From: JASGCP01 sp965263285
GTDB taxonomy: Bacteria; Bacteroidota; Bacteroidia; Chitinophagales; Chitinophagaceae
DNA length: 64,000 nt
Reading direction: 5' to 3'
NCBI GenBank assembly: GCA_965263285.1
Contig: CBDHHD010000016.1
Location: forward strand, 310,001 to 374,000
This document shows positions 7,966-17,132 of the stretch, one piece after another. Under the pieces are notes generated by a model. The model was not told where the DNA came from. It worked only from the letters and a program-made list of their open reading frames with translations, and did no database searches. A program made the translations under genes and the position numbers. How positions within the stretch are numbered: position 1 is the first letter of the stretch; each line of letters starts with the position of its first letter.

Positions 7966-8028
7966 TAGTTTCACAAGGTTGTTGATGAAAAATTATTCTA
8001 CATTGGAATACAACATTATGAAACATGA
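7966..8028. repeat. Solo IS481-like end pair
   Basis: It contains GTTTCACAAGGTTGTTGATG at the left and AACATTATGAAACATGATA at the right, which resemble opposite ends of the IS481-like element with almost nothing between. It is probably a deletion derivative of that element. Confidence 0.5.
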
Positions 8029-8065
8029 TAGTTACAAATTTAAGCCATAGTAAACTAATAATATC

Positions 8066-8374
8066 TTAATATCGACAAAAAATATAAGATACAGTTTGAA
8101 CTGAACAATTATTATAATGAACAGCAGACACAACTGGTTTATATCCACTTACATTACATCTTACATAAGCCGAACAACCATAAGTTTTTACATATCCTGC
8201 ATCAATACAAGTAATTAAAGTAACATCTTGATTTGGATTATTTTGATTGGCACAGGCCACTAATGAGTAAGGATTACCCTAGTAACCTTTACCACCAGTA
8301 AAATTTTTTAATTTGTCATTTTTCAATTCTTTTCTATCTAGAATTAGACCTAAATTGTTACAATTTTTTTTCAT
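8066..8374 (-). pseudogene. GG-leader Cys-rich peptide 3, with in-frame TAG after the GG
   Basis: From ATG 8374 the frame gives a 28-residue leader, MKKNCNNLGLILDRKELK then NDKLKNFTGG. The segment from LG to GG has the same length and pattern as in peptide 2. After GGKGY there is a TAG at 8279-8281. The same frame then continues for 71 codons, GNPYSLVACANQ to YIFCRY, with six cysteines and an even, foldable composition before TAA at 8066-8068. The long open frame after the stop indicates a recent nonsense mutation (or readthrough) in a GG-leader precursor of about 102 residues. A GTG inside the core (8260) could also start a leaderless form. IS remnants flank it. Confidence 0.68.
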
Positions 8375-8586
8375 AAAAATAAAATTTAAAATTTAAAATT
8401 TAAAAAATAGAATATTTAATTATTAAAATTAAATAAAAAAAAAATAACTACTTAATTGATGCCATCTTAGTGGAACATGTTTTACTACTTAATTTATACT
8501 GATACTGTCCAAAAAAGTGTGTAAAATATGGTTTGAAACTGACCTAAAAAATCGGTTGCAAAATGGCTTTTAAAAAACATAAAAAG
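8375..8586. other. AT-rich gap with possible IS256-like end
   Basis: Very AT-rich DNA up to about 8460, presumably the upstream region of peptide 3. The stretch TACTGTCCAAAAAAGTGTGT near 8503-8525 resembles an IS256-family terminus, but no partner end was found. No gene is seen. Confidence 0.3.
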
Positions 8587-10144
8587 GTAACTATTTAGGT
8601 GCTAAGTTATGAAGAGATATTAACAAGTCCAACAATACTCTTTTTGACTAAATACCTTTTTTAGTTCTTCATAACAATTCATACCATGCTTTTGCAAAGT
8701 TGACAAAAAACTTTCTATAGCTAAATAAATATCAGCCCCTAATTGACTCCTAAAAGAAGTAGATATTTTTTGCTTAACTTTAATTTTTCGCAAATCCCTC
8801 TCAGCTTGATTATTAGTAAAGGGCACGACTTTTACTGACACAAAGAGTAAAATACTTTCTTTGTGCCTTTGCATTCTTTCTAATAAATTTCGGGATTTAG
8901 TTTTTTTTTAGGTCGTCCGCGACAATTCGGAGATTTTACAGCTATAGGCTCTTCTATCTCTCCTCTTTGGCATATTAAGTCGTATTGCTCTCCCCATTCT
9001 TTAGCTTCAGTCTTAGATAATATACTTGTCCCTTTTTCTGTCTTTTTGTATAAGTTCATTAATAAATTTTGCATCTCTACTGCCCACAAACTATTATCTT
9101 CTTTTGCTTTTTCTAATTCTCTAAGTATATGTGCATTACAAATAACATGCTTACAATTTGATAAATCAAAATAACTAACCCAACAATCATGCACTAAAAA
9201 ACCTGTAATTTCTTTAAGAATAGATTGATCACTTTCTATGGCTTCCTTGCCTCGCTTTTTGTGAGCAAACATATATGTGAATTTCTCGTTACTCACCACA
9301 TGAACCCAAGCATTTGTTTTATTTACTCTTATAGATGTTTCATCCGCATGTGCCACGGATGAGGTTATTGTTTTCTCTTTAATCACTTCTAAACTTTTTT
9401 GTATATTACTATAACACTCTTTGGTAGCTTTAACAATCGTGCTCTCATTAATATCACAAAAAAATAAATCTCCTAACAGACTTTTGATTTGCTTTAATGG
9501 CATTCTATGTTTTACACTTAATGAGGTTATTAATGCACGAATAGACATACCATATTGTAATTGTGATTCAACACCAGTTGGATATTTGCCCCATTCTTGA
9601 TTGCCACACTGACATTTTACTTTACCTGTTCTATACTCATACACTTCCAATTTTATTTCTTTAAACAAATCATATACTTGGCTCTTTTACCCATATTCAA
9701 TAACTTCCTCTCCTAATAAACTTTTCCCACAACAAGAACAAATCTCAGGCAAAATGAACTTCTGACAATCAGAAGAAGAACTAAATTCTAAACTCTTGCC
9801 CTTATGACCAATTTGACAGCCTTGTAGTTTCTTATCTAATTCATTGACACTATTTGATCTTTTTATGATTTTATTAAAACTATCCATAGAGGGTGGCTTA
9901 TGGCTATTTCTACTATTTGTATTTAATTTACTTTTTAATTGTTTTATCTCCTCACGAAGTTTGTTATTCTCATTTAAAACTAAATCATGCTCTTTCGTAA
10001 GAAGAATGTGTTTATTTTCAAGTACTTTATGTTTATTTTCAAGTGTAGAAAATAATAGCTTTAACTCACTCAGCTCCTTAACCAAAAATCAACACTTGTT
10101 GTGTCCAATTTGTATTTCTATAAATAAGTAATCATGCAAAAATA
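8587..10144 (-). mobile_element. IS66-family element, degenerate copy
   Basis: The left end GTAACTATTTAGGTGCTAAG begins at 8587. Compared with the intact copies, the last 30 or so bp of the right end are missing because the second IS66 copy begins at 10145. It is a single-gene IS66 type (ISBst12-like, no tnpA/tnpB). Confidence 0.85.
8620..10085 (-). pseudogene. IS66-family transposase, broken
   Basis: Compared with the intact copy at 10178-11641, this gene has an in-frame TAA after CGKSLLGEEVIEYG (near 9688) and one extra A in a poly-A run near 8906-8912. The extra base changes GRPKKTKSRNL into GRPKKKLNPEIY and stop. The frame therefore splits into pieces at 9687-10085, 8880-9668 and 8620-8874. 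Otherwise it is nearly identical to the intact copies, so decay is recent. Confidence 0.9.
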
Positions 10145-11733
10145 GTAACTATTTAGGTGCTAAGTTATGAAGAGATATTAACAAGTCCAACAATACTCTT
10201 TTTGACTAAATACCTTTTTTAGTTCTTCATAACAATTAATACCATGCTTTTGCAAAGTTGACAAAAAACTTTCTATAGCTAAATAAATATCAGCCCCTAA
10301 TTGACTCCTAAAAGAAGTAGATATTTTTTGCTTAACTTTAATTTTTCGCAAATCCCTCTCAGCTTGATTATTAGTAAAGGGCACGACTTTTACTGACACA
10401 AAGAGTAAAATACTTTCTTTGTGCCTTTGCATTCTTTCTAATAAATTTCGGGATTTAGTTTTTTTAGGTCGTCCGCGACAATTCGGAGATTTTACAGCTA
10501 TAGGCTCTTCTATCTCTCCTCTTTGGCATATTAAGTCGTATTGCTCTCCCCATTCTTTAGCTTCAGTCTTAGATAATATACTTGTCCCTTTTTCTGTCTT
10601 TTTGTATAAGTTCATTAATAAATTTTGCATCTCTACTGCCCACAAACTATTATCTTCTTTTGCTTTTTCTAATTCTCTAAGTATATGTGCATTACAAATA
10701 ACATGCTTACAATTTGATAAATCAAAATAACTAACCCAACAATCATGCACTAAAAAACCTGTAATTTCTTTAAGAATGGATTGATCACTTTCTATGGCTT
10801 CCTTGCCTCGCTTTTTGTGAGCAAACATATATGTGAATTTCTCGTTACTCACCACATGAACCCAAGCATTTGTTTTATTTACTCTTATAGATGTTTCATC
10901 CGCATGTACCACGGATGAGGTTATTGTTTTCTCTTTAATAACTTCTAAACTTTTTTGTATATTACTATAACACTCTTTGGTAGCTTTAATAATCGTGCTC
11001 TCATTAATATCACAAAAAAATAAATCTCCTAACAGACTTTTGATTTGCTTTAATGGCATTCTATGTTTTACACTTAATGAGGTTATTAATGCACGAATAG
11101 ACATACCATATTGTAATTGTGATTCAACACCAGTTGGATATTTGCCCCATTCTTGATTGCCACACTGACATTTTACTTTACCTGTTCTATACTCATACAC
11201 TTCCAATTTTATTTCTTTAGGCAAATCATATACTTGGCGCCTTTCCCTATATTCAATAACTTCCTCTCCTAATAAACTTTTCCCACAACAAGAACAAATC
11301 TCAGGCAAAATGAACTTCTGATAATCAGGAGAAGAACTAAATTCTAAACTCTTGCCCTTATGACCAATTTGACCGCCTTGTAGTTTCTTATCTAATTCAT
11401 TCACACTATTTGATCTTTTTATGATTTTATTAAAACTATCCATAGAGGGTGGCTTATGGCTATTTCTACTATTTGTATTTAATTTACTTTTTAATTGTTT
11501 TATCTCCTCACGAAGTTTGTTATTCTCATTTAAAACTAAATCATGCTCTTTCGTAAGAAGAATGTGTTTATTTTCAAGTACTTTATGTTTATTTTCAAGT
11601 GTAGAAAATAATAGCTTTAACTCACTCAGCTCCTTAACCAAAAATCAACACTTGTTGTGTCCAATTTGTATTTCTATAAATAAGTAATCATGCAAAAATA
11701 AATAAAATATTAATATAGCACCTAAATAGTTAC
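10145..11733 (-). mobile_element. IS66-family element, intact copy
   Basis: 1589 bp bounded by inverted repeats GTAACTATTTAGGTGCTA and (right end) TAGCACCTAAATAGTTAC. It joins the degenerate copy directly on the left. On the right it interrupts a family A repeat at 11734. No matching 8-bp duplication is visible, which fits a rearrangement or deletion after insertion. Confidence 0.9.
10178..11641 (-). CDS. IS66-family transposase (TnpC-like)
   Basis: A 487-residue transposase. Features are an N-terminal coiled coil with a KLNTNSRNSHKPPSMDS motif, a zinc-binding segment CSCCGKSL and CQCGNQEWGKYPTGVES, a DDE core with VVHADETSIRVNKTNAWVHV, GFLVHDCWVSYF and VPFTNNQAERDLRKIKVKQK (Glu region), and a C-terminal IS66 domain ending QKEYCWTC. 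The start is uncertain: TTG at 11641 is used because no ATG is near. A one-base difference from the copy at 57586 changes the frame upstream of it. It is nearly identical to that copy. Confidence 0.9.
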   Translation of the reverse strand: MVKELSELKLLFSTLENKHKVLENKHILLTKEHDLVLNENNKLREEIKQLKSKLNTNSRNSHKPPSMDSFNKIIKRSNSVNELDKKLQGGQIGHKGKSLEFSSSPDYQKFILPEICSCCGKSLLGEEVIEYRERRQVYDLPKEIKLEVYEYRTGKVKCQCGNQEWGKYPTGVESQLQYGMSIRALITSLSVKHRMPLKQIKSLLGDLFFCDINESTIIKATKECYSNIQKSLEVIKEKTITSSVVHADETSIRVNKTNAWVHVVSNEKFTYMFAHKKRGKEAIESDQSILKEITGFLVHDCWVSYFDLSNCKHVICNAHILRELEKAKEDNSLWAVEMQNLLMNLYKKTEKGTSILSKTEAKEWGEQYDLICQRGEIEEPIAVKSPNCRGRPKKTKSRNLLERMQRHKESILLFVSVKVVPFTNNQAERDLRKIKVKQKISTSFRSQLGADIYLAIESFLSTLQKHGINCYEELKKVFSQKEYCWTC

Positions 11734-11952
11734 CCTAACCGCCTCCAATTATCCTCGCTAGCGTAGCGAGCTGTAGTAGCGACACATTGCAATGTGTCTC
11801 TACTCTTTATCTACAGGCTTTATTTTTTCTTTGTTTCTTTCTTTTGTATCAAGACAAAAGAAAGAAACAGATATAAAAAACAAGTAAGAACCTATACATG
11901 AGTAGTTACCATTGATTAAAAACCTCTTAGCACCTCAAAAAAAGATTTAGCC
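11734..11952. repeat. Family A repeat, right half
   Basis: It contains the CGCTAGCGTAGCGAG palindrome, the perfect-type palindrome around GACACATTGCAATGTGTC (11776-11803), the CTTTCTTTTGTATCAAGAC hairpin and the right terminal repeat AGCACCTCAAAAAAAGATTT with final AGCC. The left half is absent because the IS66 pair adjoins at 11733. Confidence 0.8.
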
Positions 11953-12034
11953 ATTATAAGAAAATATTTTTTATTTTATTATAATACTATTATTTTTGTA
12001 GCATAATTATATAGAATAACAAAAAATAGATGTT

Positions 12035-12256
12035 ATGTTTTGGACATTAGAATCAGCTAGTTACTTAGAAGAAGCACCATGGCCAGCAACTAAAACAGAC
12101 TTGCTTGAATATGCTATGCGTAGTGGAGCTCCTATTGAAGTGATTGAAAACCTACAAGAAATAGAAGACGAAGAAGAAATATTCGAAAGCATAGAAGAAA
12201 TTTGGCCTGACTACCCTAGTCAGGATGACTTCTTATTTAATGAAGATGAATATTAA
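12035..12256 (+). CDS. DUF2795 family protein
   Basis: A 73-residue acidic protein starting MFWTLESASYLEEAPWPATK, with ENLQEIEDEEEIFESIEEIW and the end FNEDEY. It matches the short, highly conserved Bacteroidota DUF2795 proteins along its whole length. Function is unknown. It stands alone, with a family A repeat upstream and repeat remnants downstream. Confidence 0.85.
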   Translation: MFWTLESASYLEEAPWPATKTDLLEYAMRSGAPIEVIENLQEIEDEEEIFESIEEIWPDYPSQDDFLFNEDEY

Positions 12257-12579
12257 AAAATGAGTATCATAAAATTTAAAACTTAAATTCAAAAATATAC
12301 ATTTAGTAAGCCTTTTATACTTGCTGAAATGTATGTTGTATGCGCTACATTATTGAATTAGACTATTTTTTGGCTCTTTTTTGAGGTGCTGGGGGGGGGC
12401 TAAAATAAATGGCATAACTAAATTTAGTGTGAGGGAAAATTTAGGTTACTAAAATAAAAGAGCATATTAATTCTAAATCTTTTATAACTTTTAAATCCTT
12501 TTGCTTTAGCGATTACATTTTGAATTCTACCATTTATATTTTTATGCATAGCACTAGTTGTATGTGTGATAAATGCATT
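12257..12579. repeat. Gap with repeat remnants and a 9-nt G run
   Basis: It holds a family A-type left terminus (GGCTCTTTTTTGAGGTGCTG followed by eight G, near 12370-12400) and, from 12411, the outer terminal repeat GGCATAACTAAATTTAGTGT. The sequence after it (AAATAAAAGAGCATATTAAT) occurs again, inverted, near 39087-39110. No gene is seen. Confidence 0.6.
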
Positions 12580-12841
12580 AACCCAACTTGGTAAACGACA
12601 TTACGCAAATGATTGACAGTAAAGCGTTTGCGTGATTGCAACTCGTTTTTTAGGGACTACATCTTCGTCTTGTGTAATAGGGGGCAGGTTTGTATTTGGT
12701 GGCGGAATAGATACTACAAATTTGGTTTTTCGCACTTTTTTGTTTTTCAAAATATTCAAAATCAATACTTTATAAAATTGACACCTCCTAAAAAACAGCC
12801 ATTTTCCTGCTTTTTTCCTACTTTTTTACCAAGTTGGGTTA
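12580..12841. mobile_element. Family C MITE (deleted IS1634-type derivative)
   Basis: 262 bp bounded by AACCCAACTTGGTAAA and its reverse complement. Both internal flanks match the ends of the broken IS at 59484-61077: the segment near 12650-12715 matches 60945-61020 inverted, and 12720-12841 matches 59484-59600 inverted. It is thus an internal-deletion derivative that keeps both ends and lacks the transposase. Confidence 0.8.
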
Positions 12842-12932
12842 AAAAAGGATTTAGCCTACCTTGATGCAGGGTAAGCAATTGGATTTTTGCAATAGAGTAA
12901 AGTAAAGTTTTTATATGGTTGGATAAGGTAGC

Positions 12933-13811
12933 TTAAGTAACGCACCTCTTAGTATGGTGAATTTTTATTTTGCTAAGCAATACGCATAATATAACCAATA
13001 TAGCAATTAATGCTTTTAACCAGATAGGATTCATCCCAATTAATAGTGCTATAGCAATGACATATTGAAATAAAACGCTTCCCATGCAAATACTTAATAG
13101 TTGCATCCACAAAGAATATGCTTGAAAGAAAAACGAGATAGAAATAGATAGAAAAACAACCGATAAGGTAGATAGAAGGGTATCATCTCCCATGTGAATA
13201 TCTGCAAAATGTTGATATTGGGCTATCAGATATCCGCTATAAGCAGCTAAGGCATTTGTAATAAATAGGCTCCATATTTGTGCGTGAAGTGGACATATTC
13301 CAAATGATTCAGCCATTTTTTTATTGTTCCCTACGGCACGCAATGCAATTCCCCAATTGGATAATAATAAAAAGGCAATGGTACAAAAAATAATTCCCAT
13401 GAGTAAAAAAGAGATGAGTAATTGATTGTAGAGAGGTGTAGAAAATAATTGTATGTCAAAAATTTGATGATATTCTAATAGGGGTACATTTGATTGCCCC
13501 ATTAATGTAAGATTGATGGAATACATAGCAGTCATCATCATGAGCCCCGCAAATAAGGGATCAATATTTAATTTTGTATAGAGTAAAGTAGTGCATATTC
13601 CCATGGATCCTCCTGCTATTAATACAAATGGTATGGCCACCCAGCTATTTGCTCCATGAGTAAGTAAAAGCACTAATATAGCAGCCCCCATAGTAAAACT
13701 ACCACTGGTAGTAAGGTCTGGAATATTAAAATAGGCAAAACTAATGAGCATACCTAAGCATGCAAAAGACATACAAAGACCAATGATAGTTGCGTTAATA
13801 AAAAAAACCAT
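12933..13811 (-). CDS. ABC transporter permease, TrpY-like (COG4120 type)
   Basis: A 292-residue, highly hydrophobic protein with about eight or nine membrane segments. The N-terminal FACLGMLISFAYFNIPDLT followed by TSGSFTMGAAI is typical of permeases related to branched-chain amino acid and purine-type ABC systems. RAVGNNKKMAESFGI is the conserved cytoplasmic coupling-loop region that contacts the ATPase. It starts directly after the stop of the binding-protein gene, so the two are one operon. Its partner ATPase gene would be expected next, but downstream there is only a short gap and the family C element. The substrate is unproven; tryptophan or another amino acid is possible. Confidence 0.8.
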   Translation of the reverse strand: MVFFINATIIGLCMSFACLGMLISFAYFNIPDLTTSGSFTMGAAILVLLLTHGANSWVAIPFVLIAGGSMGICTTLLYTKLNIDPLFAGLMMMTAMYSINLTLMGQSNVPLLEYHQIFDIQLFSTPLYNQLLISFLLMGIIFCTIAFLLLSNWGIALRAVGNNKKMAESFGICPLHAQIWSLFITNALAAYSGYLIAQYQHFADIHMGDDTLLSTLSVVFLSISISFFFQAYSLWMQLLSICMGSVLFQYVIAIALLIGMNPIWLKALIAILVILCVLLSKIKIHHTKRCVT

Positions 13812-14777
13812 TTAGTAGGGGTTAAAACTTGGAGGAATAATAAGATGAAAAGTATGTGCCAAGGTGGGATTATACACATGTGGATAAGACAGAATCGTAT
13901 CGGCATGTATTTGATTAAGTGATTTATTCTTTAAATAGTTTGCTACCTGTATCCCTGCTTGGTATCCCCATTGATAAAAGCTAGGGCCACATGCGGCTAC
14001 TGCACCTCTTGTTACTAGTCCTACTTCTGAGGTAAAGATGGGTATTTTTGCTTGTGTGCAGAGGTATTGAATGGTTTCAAAGGAACTAAATACAACATTG
14101 TCAGGCATAGCAAAGAAAGCATTAATTCCTTGATGTATTAAAGATGCTGTAGATAGAGATATATCAGATGAATTAAAGGCAGGTATGATGATTAAAGTTA
14201 TGTTTTTTTCTCGGGCTATTTTTTTTACTTCTTCAATTGATTGTTTTGATTGATATTCAGAAGGATTAAAAAGAACTCCCATGCGTATGTGTTGTTGTGG
14301 GGGAAAAAAGGCAGGAATATAGAATACAGAAGTGTCAATATAATTGGGGGTACTTCCTGTGCCAAATAACCATTTTAATTGTTCTGGTGGTATATTATGT
14401 GATTGGCCTAAAAGAGTAGGTATGAGTGATACCATTTCGAAAATAGGAATATGATAGGTGTTGTTAGTAATAGCAGCAATAGTAGAAACATTTGTATTGG
14501 TAGCTAATAATACAACATTTTGTTGCTCTAAATAATTTACAATTTCTGTAAGTGTAGGGATGGATCCTTCGGCATTACGATACAAGACATGTAATGTGTT
14601 TTTTTCTTTTGCATATCCATATAATGCTAAGGCATCAAAGAAGCCTTTTCTTGCTTTTGCAAGTGTAGGATCGTTAAACGCATCAATATATCCAATAGTT
14701 GGTATAGACGAATGTGTGTGTGTGCATCCTATTAGAATACAAGAAAGAAGAAATATGCTTAGGATATTATACTTCAT
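13812..14777 (-). CDS. ABC transporter substrate-binding lipoprotein, TrpX-like (COG2984 type)
   Basis: A 321-residue protein with a lipoprotein signal (MKYNILSIFLLSCILIGCTH, lipidated Cys at 18). The mature part reads TIGYIDAFNDPTLAKARKGF, then LLATNTNVSTIAAI and IPIFTSEVGLVTRGAVAACG. This is the layout of the two-lobed type I binding proteins of the TrpXYZ group. It captures a small solute outside the inner membrane and delivers it to the permease encoded next. Its first 11 bp overlap the end of the RelA/SpoT gene (14767-14777), which suggests translational coupling and co-transcription. Confidence 0.8.
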   Translation of the reverse strand: MKYNILSIFLLSCILIGCTHTHSSIPTIGYIDAFNDPTLAKARKGFFDALALYGYAKEKNTLHVLYRNAEGSIPTLTEIVNYLEQQNVVLLATNTNVSTIAAITNNTYHIPIFEMVSLIPTLLGQSHNIPPEQLKWLFGTGSTPNYIDTSVFYIPAFFPPQQHIRMGVLFNPSEYQSKQSIEEVKKIAREKNITLIIIPAFNSSDISLSTASLIHQGINAFFAMPDNVVFSSFETIQYLCTQAKIPIFTSEVGLVTRGAVAACGPSFYQWGYQAGIQVANYLKNKSLNQIHADTILSYPHVYNPTLAHTFHLIIPPSFNPY

Positions 14778-17019
14778 GGCTTATATATTTTTCTGTTTTT
14801 TCTTCGTCATATCTATTAATTTGGTTAATACCATCAATTAATTTTAATCTTCTTACTAAGTCTTCTAATTCTTCTTTGTCGTGTACAAATATTTTTACAT
14901 TTCCATCAAAAACTCCATCTTTTGTGTCAATATATAAACTTTGTATATTTAGATGTAAGTCTGCACTAATTACTTTTGTTATTTTATTTACGATTCCTAC
15001 ATCATCGGTACCTATAATTTTGATACCTGTTAAAAAAGAAATTTCTTTATTTTTTCCCCATTTTGTTTTTATAATTTTATGGGCATAATTAGCAAATAAT
15101 TGAGAGGCATTGGGGCAATTCATTCTATGAATAGTTAATATTTTTCCTGCACTTATATATCCAAATATATCATCGCCAGGGATAGGACTGCAACACTTTG
15201 CTAGTGTATAGGATATTTTATCCATATCAGCGCCAAATACGATAATTTCCGAGTCATTCTTAGCGGTGGTTATTTTTTTCTTTATGAAATCATCATTTTC
15301 TTCTTCGCCATGAGGGAATTCTAAGCGATTGCCCAATAATGTAAATTCTTTTAATTCTTTTAAATCTATATTTTTTATAGCAATATTATAAAAAAGATCT
15401 AAAGAAGACGATACTTTATAATATTTTAATAATTGTTCAATATTGTAATCATTGAATGCCGCACCAAATGCGTGTAGTTTTTCTTCTAATAAATTTTTAC
15501 CATCATCTCCAATGGTGCGTTTATTTTCTTTTAATATATCTTTTATTTTAGATTTAGCTTTTGCAGTAACAACAATGGTAAGCCAGTTTTCTAATGGTTT
15601 TTGTTTATTGCTTGTGATAATTTCTATTTGATCGCCACTATACAATTTGTGGTTGATGCCTACAAGTGTATGGTTTACTTTAGCACCAATGCATTTAGAA
15701 CCTATCTCGGTATGGATATCGAAAGCAAAGTCTAGCACAGTACTACTAGTAGGCAATCTACGAACATCCCCTTTAGGTGTATATACATATATTTCTTCAC
15801 TTAAAAATGATGTTTTAAATGTTTCTAAAAATTCAGTTGATTCTTCATCGCTATTGGCAATATTTTCTCTAATTTGTTTTAACCATCTGTCAAATTGGTC
15901 TTCTTCTTGACTTAGTCCTTTATATTTAAAATGAGCCGCAAATCCTTTTTCGGCAATATCATTCATGCGTTTAGTACGAATTTGAATTTCTATCCATTTG
16001 CCATTGGGTCCCATAATGGTGGTATGTAAGGCTTCGTATCCATTGCTTTTAGGATTGGTAATCCAATCTCTTAGTCGCTCTGAAAATGTTTTATAGTTTT
16101 TTGTAATGATACTATAGGCTTGCCAACAATAATCTTTTTCTTTTTCTATAGCACAGTTGATAATAATGCGAATGGCAAACAAATCGTATATTTCTTCGAA
16201 AGTAACACCTTTGTTTTTAATTTTATTGGCGATAGAAGAAATGCTTTTAGGCCGTCCATATATTTCAAAAGGTATTTGTAGTAGTTTAAGTTGTTCTTTA
16301 AGAGGTTTAATGAAGTCGGCAATAAATTTATTACGGGTAGCTTTAGTAAGCATTAATTTATCGGCGATAGCATGATAGCTTTCTGGGTCAAGATATTTCA
16401 TAGAGAGGTCTTCTAATTCTGTTTTTATGGCATGTAATCCTAATCGATGTGCTAGGGGCACATATATCCATGCAGTTTCTGAGGCAATTTTAATTTTTTT
16501 GTCGGGATTCATAGAAGAGAGCGTGCGCATATTGTGTAGGCGATCAGCCATTTTTATAAGTATAACACGCGGGTCGCTGGTGAGGGTAAATAATATTTTT
16601 TTATAGGTTTCAATTTGTTGTGATGATTTTGTATCTACTACTATATCTATTTTTGTTAAGCCATCTACTATTAAGGCAATTTCCTTTCCAAATTCTCTTT
16701 CTATATCATTTAATGTAATATCGGTATCTTCGATGGTGTCATGCAATAAGGCACAAATAACAGTTCGTACACCCATTCCGATTTCTTGTACACAAATAAA
16801 AGCAACAGTTAACGGATGTGTTATATAAGGTTCTCCGCTTTTCCTCCGCATAGTTTTATGGGCTTCAGCTGCCATTTCAAAAGCATGGCGAACGAGCTCA
16901 CGGTTGTTGTTTTTTTGTAATTTATAAAGAGGAATGGCTTTTAATAGCTTTCTGTATTCTCTTAATATAATCTTTTTGTCTTCTTCGTTTGAATGAGGTA
17001 TAATAATTGTCTTATGCAT
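14767..17019 (-). CDS. spoT: Bifunctional (p)ppGpp synthetase/hydrolase, RelA/SpoT family
   Basis: A 750-residue long RSH enzyme that makes and degrades the stringent-response alarmone (p)ppGpp in the cytoplasm. The HD hydrolase domain is at the N-terminus (GEPYITHPL about residue 62-70, ALLHDTIEDTD about 90-100, IKMADRLHNMRT about 155-166) with its metal-binding residues intact. The synthetase domain follows (GRPKSISSIANKIK about 255-268, YDLFAIRIII, SNGYEALHTTIMGPNGKWIE). Next come a TGS domain (EEIYVYTPKGDVRRLPTSST), a CC region and a C-terminal ACT domain (GIKIIGTDDVGIVNKITKVI). Both catalytic domains look complete, so it should be bifunctional. A TrpX-like gene overlaps its end. Confidence 0.93.
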   Translation of the reverse strand: MHKTIIIPHSNEEDKKIILREYRKLLKAIPLYKLQKNNNRELVRHAFEMAAEAHKTMRRKSGEPYITHPLTVAFICVQEIGMGVRTVICALLHDTIEDTDITLNDIEREFGKEIALIVDGLTKIDIVVDTKSSQQIETYKKILFTLTSDPRVILIKMADRLHNMRTLSSMNPDKKIKIASETAWIYVPLAHRLGLHAIKTELEDLSMKYLDPESYHAIADKLMLTKATRNKFIADFIKPLKEQLKLLQIPFEIYGRPKSISSIANKIKNKGVTFEEIYDLFAIRIIINCAIEKEKDYCWQAYSIITKNYKTFSERLRDWITNPKSNGYEALHTTIMGPNGKWIEIQIRTKRMNDIAEKGFAAHFKYKGLSQEEDQFDRWLKQIRENIANSDEESTEFLETFKTSFLSEEIYVYTPKGDVRRLPTSSTVLDFAFDIHTEIGSKCIGAKVNHTLVGINHKLYSGDQIEIITSNKQKPLENWLTIVVTAKAKSKIKDILKENKRTIGDDGKNLLEEKLHAFGAAFNDYNIEQLLKYYKVSSSLDLFYNIAIKNIDLKELKEFTLLGNRLEFPHGEEENDDFIKKKITTAKNDSEIIVFGADMDKISYTLAKCCSPIPGDDIFGYISAGKILTIHRMNCPNASQLFANYAHKIIKTKWGKNKEISFLTGIKIIGTDDVGIVNKITKVISADLHLNIQSLYIDTKDGVFDGNVKIFVHDKEELEDLVRRLKLIDGINQINRYDEEKTEKYISHEV

Positions 17020-17132
17020 AAAAATGTATTGATGAGTTCCAAGATTTTTTTTAACGACATGGAACGGTTTATAAAAAATTATTATGTGCTATGTAAAAAT
17101 AAGATTTTATATTATACTTTCTAAAAATAATC

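Noticed and set aside
8066..8260. An independent 64-residue secreted Cys-rich protein starting at GTG 8260
   Set aside because: The frame upstream encodes a complete GG leader of the same type as peptide 2, so the GTG is more likely an internal codon of the broken precursor.
12613..12864. 83-codon plus-strand frame
   Set aside because: It lies entirely on the family C MITE and runs past its end. No family resemblance.
17040..17132. Riboswitch or attenuator upstream of the RelA/SpoT gene
   Set aside because: The gap is short and AT-rich with no stable, conserved-looking fold by eye.
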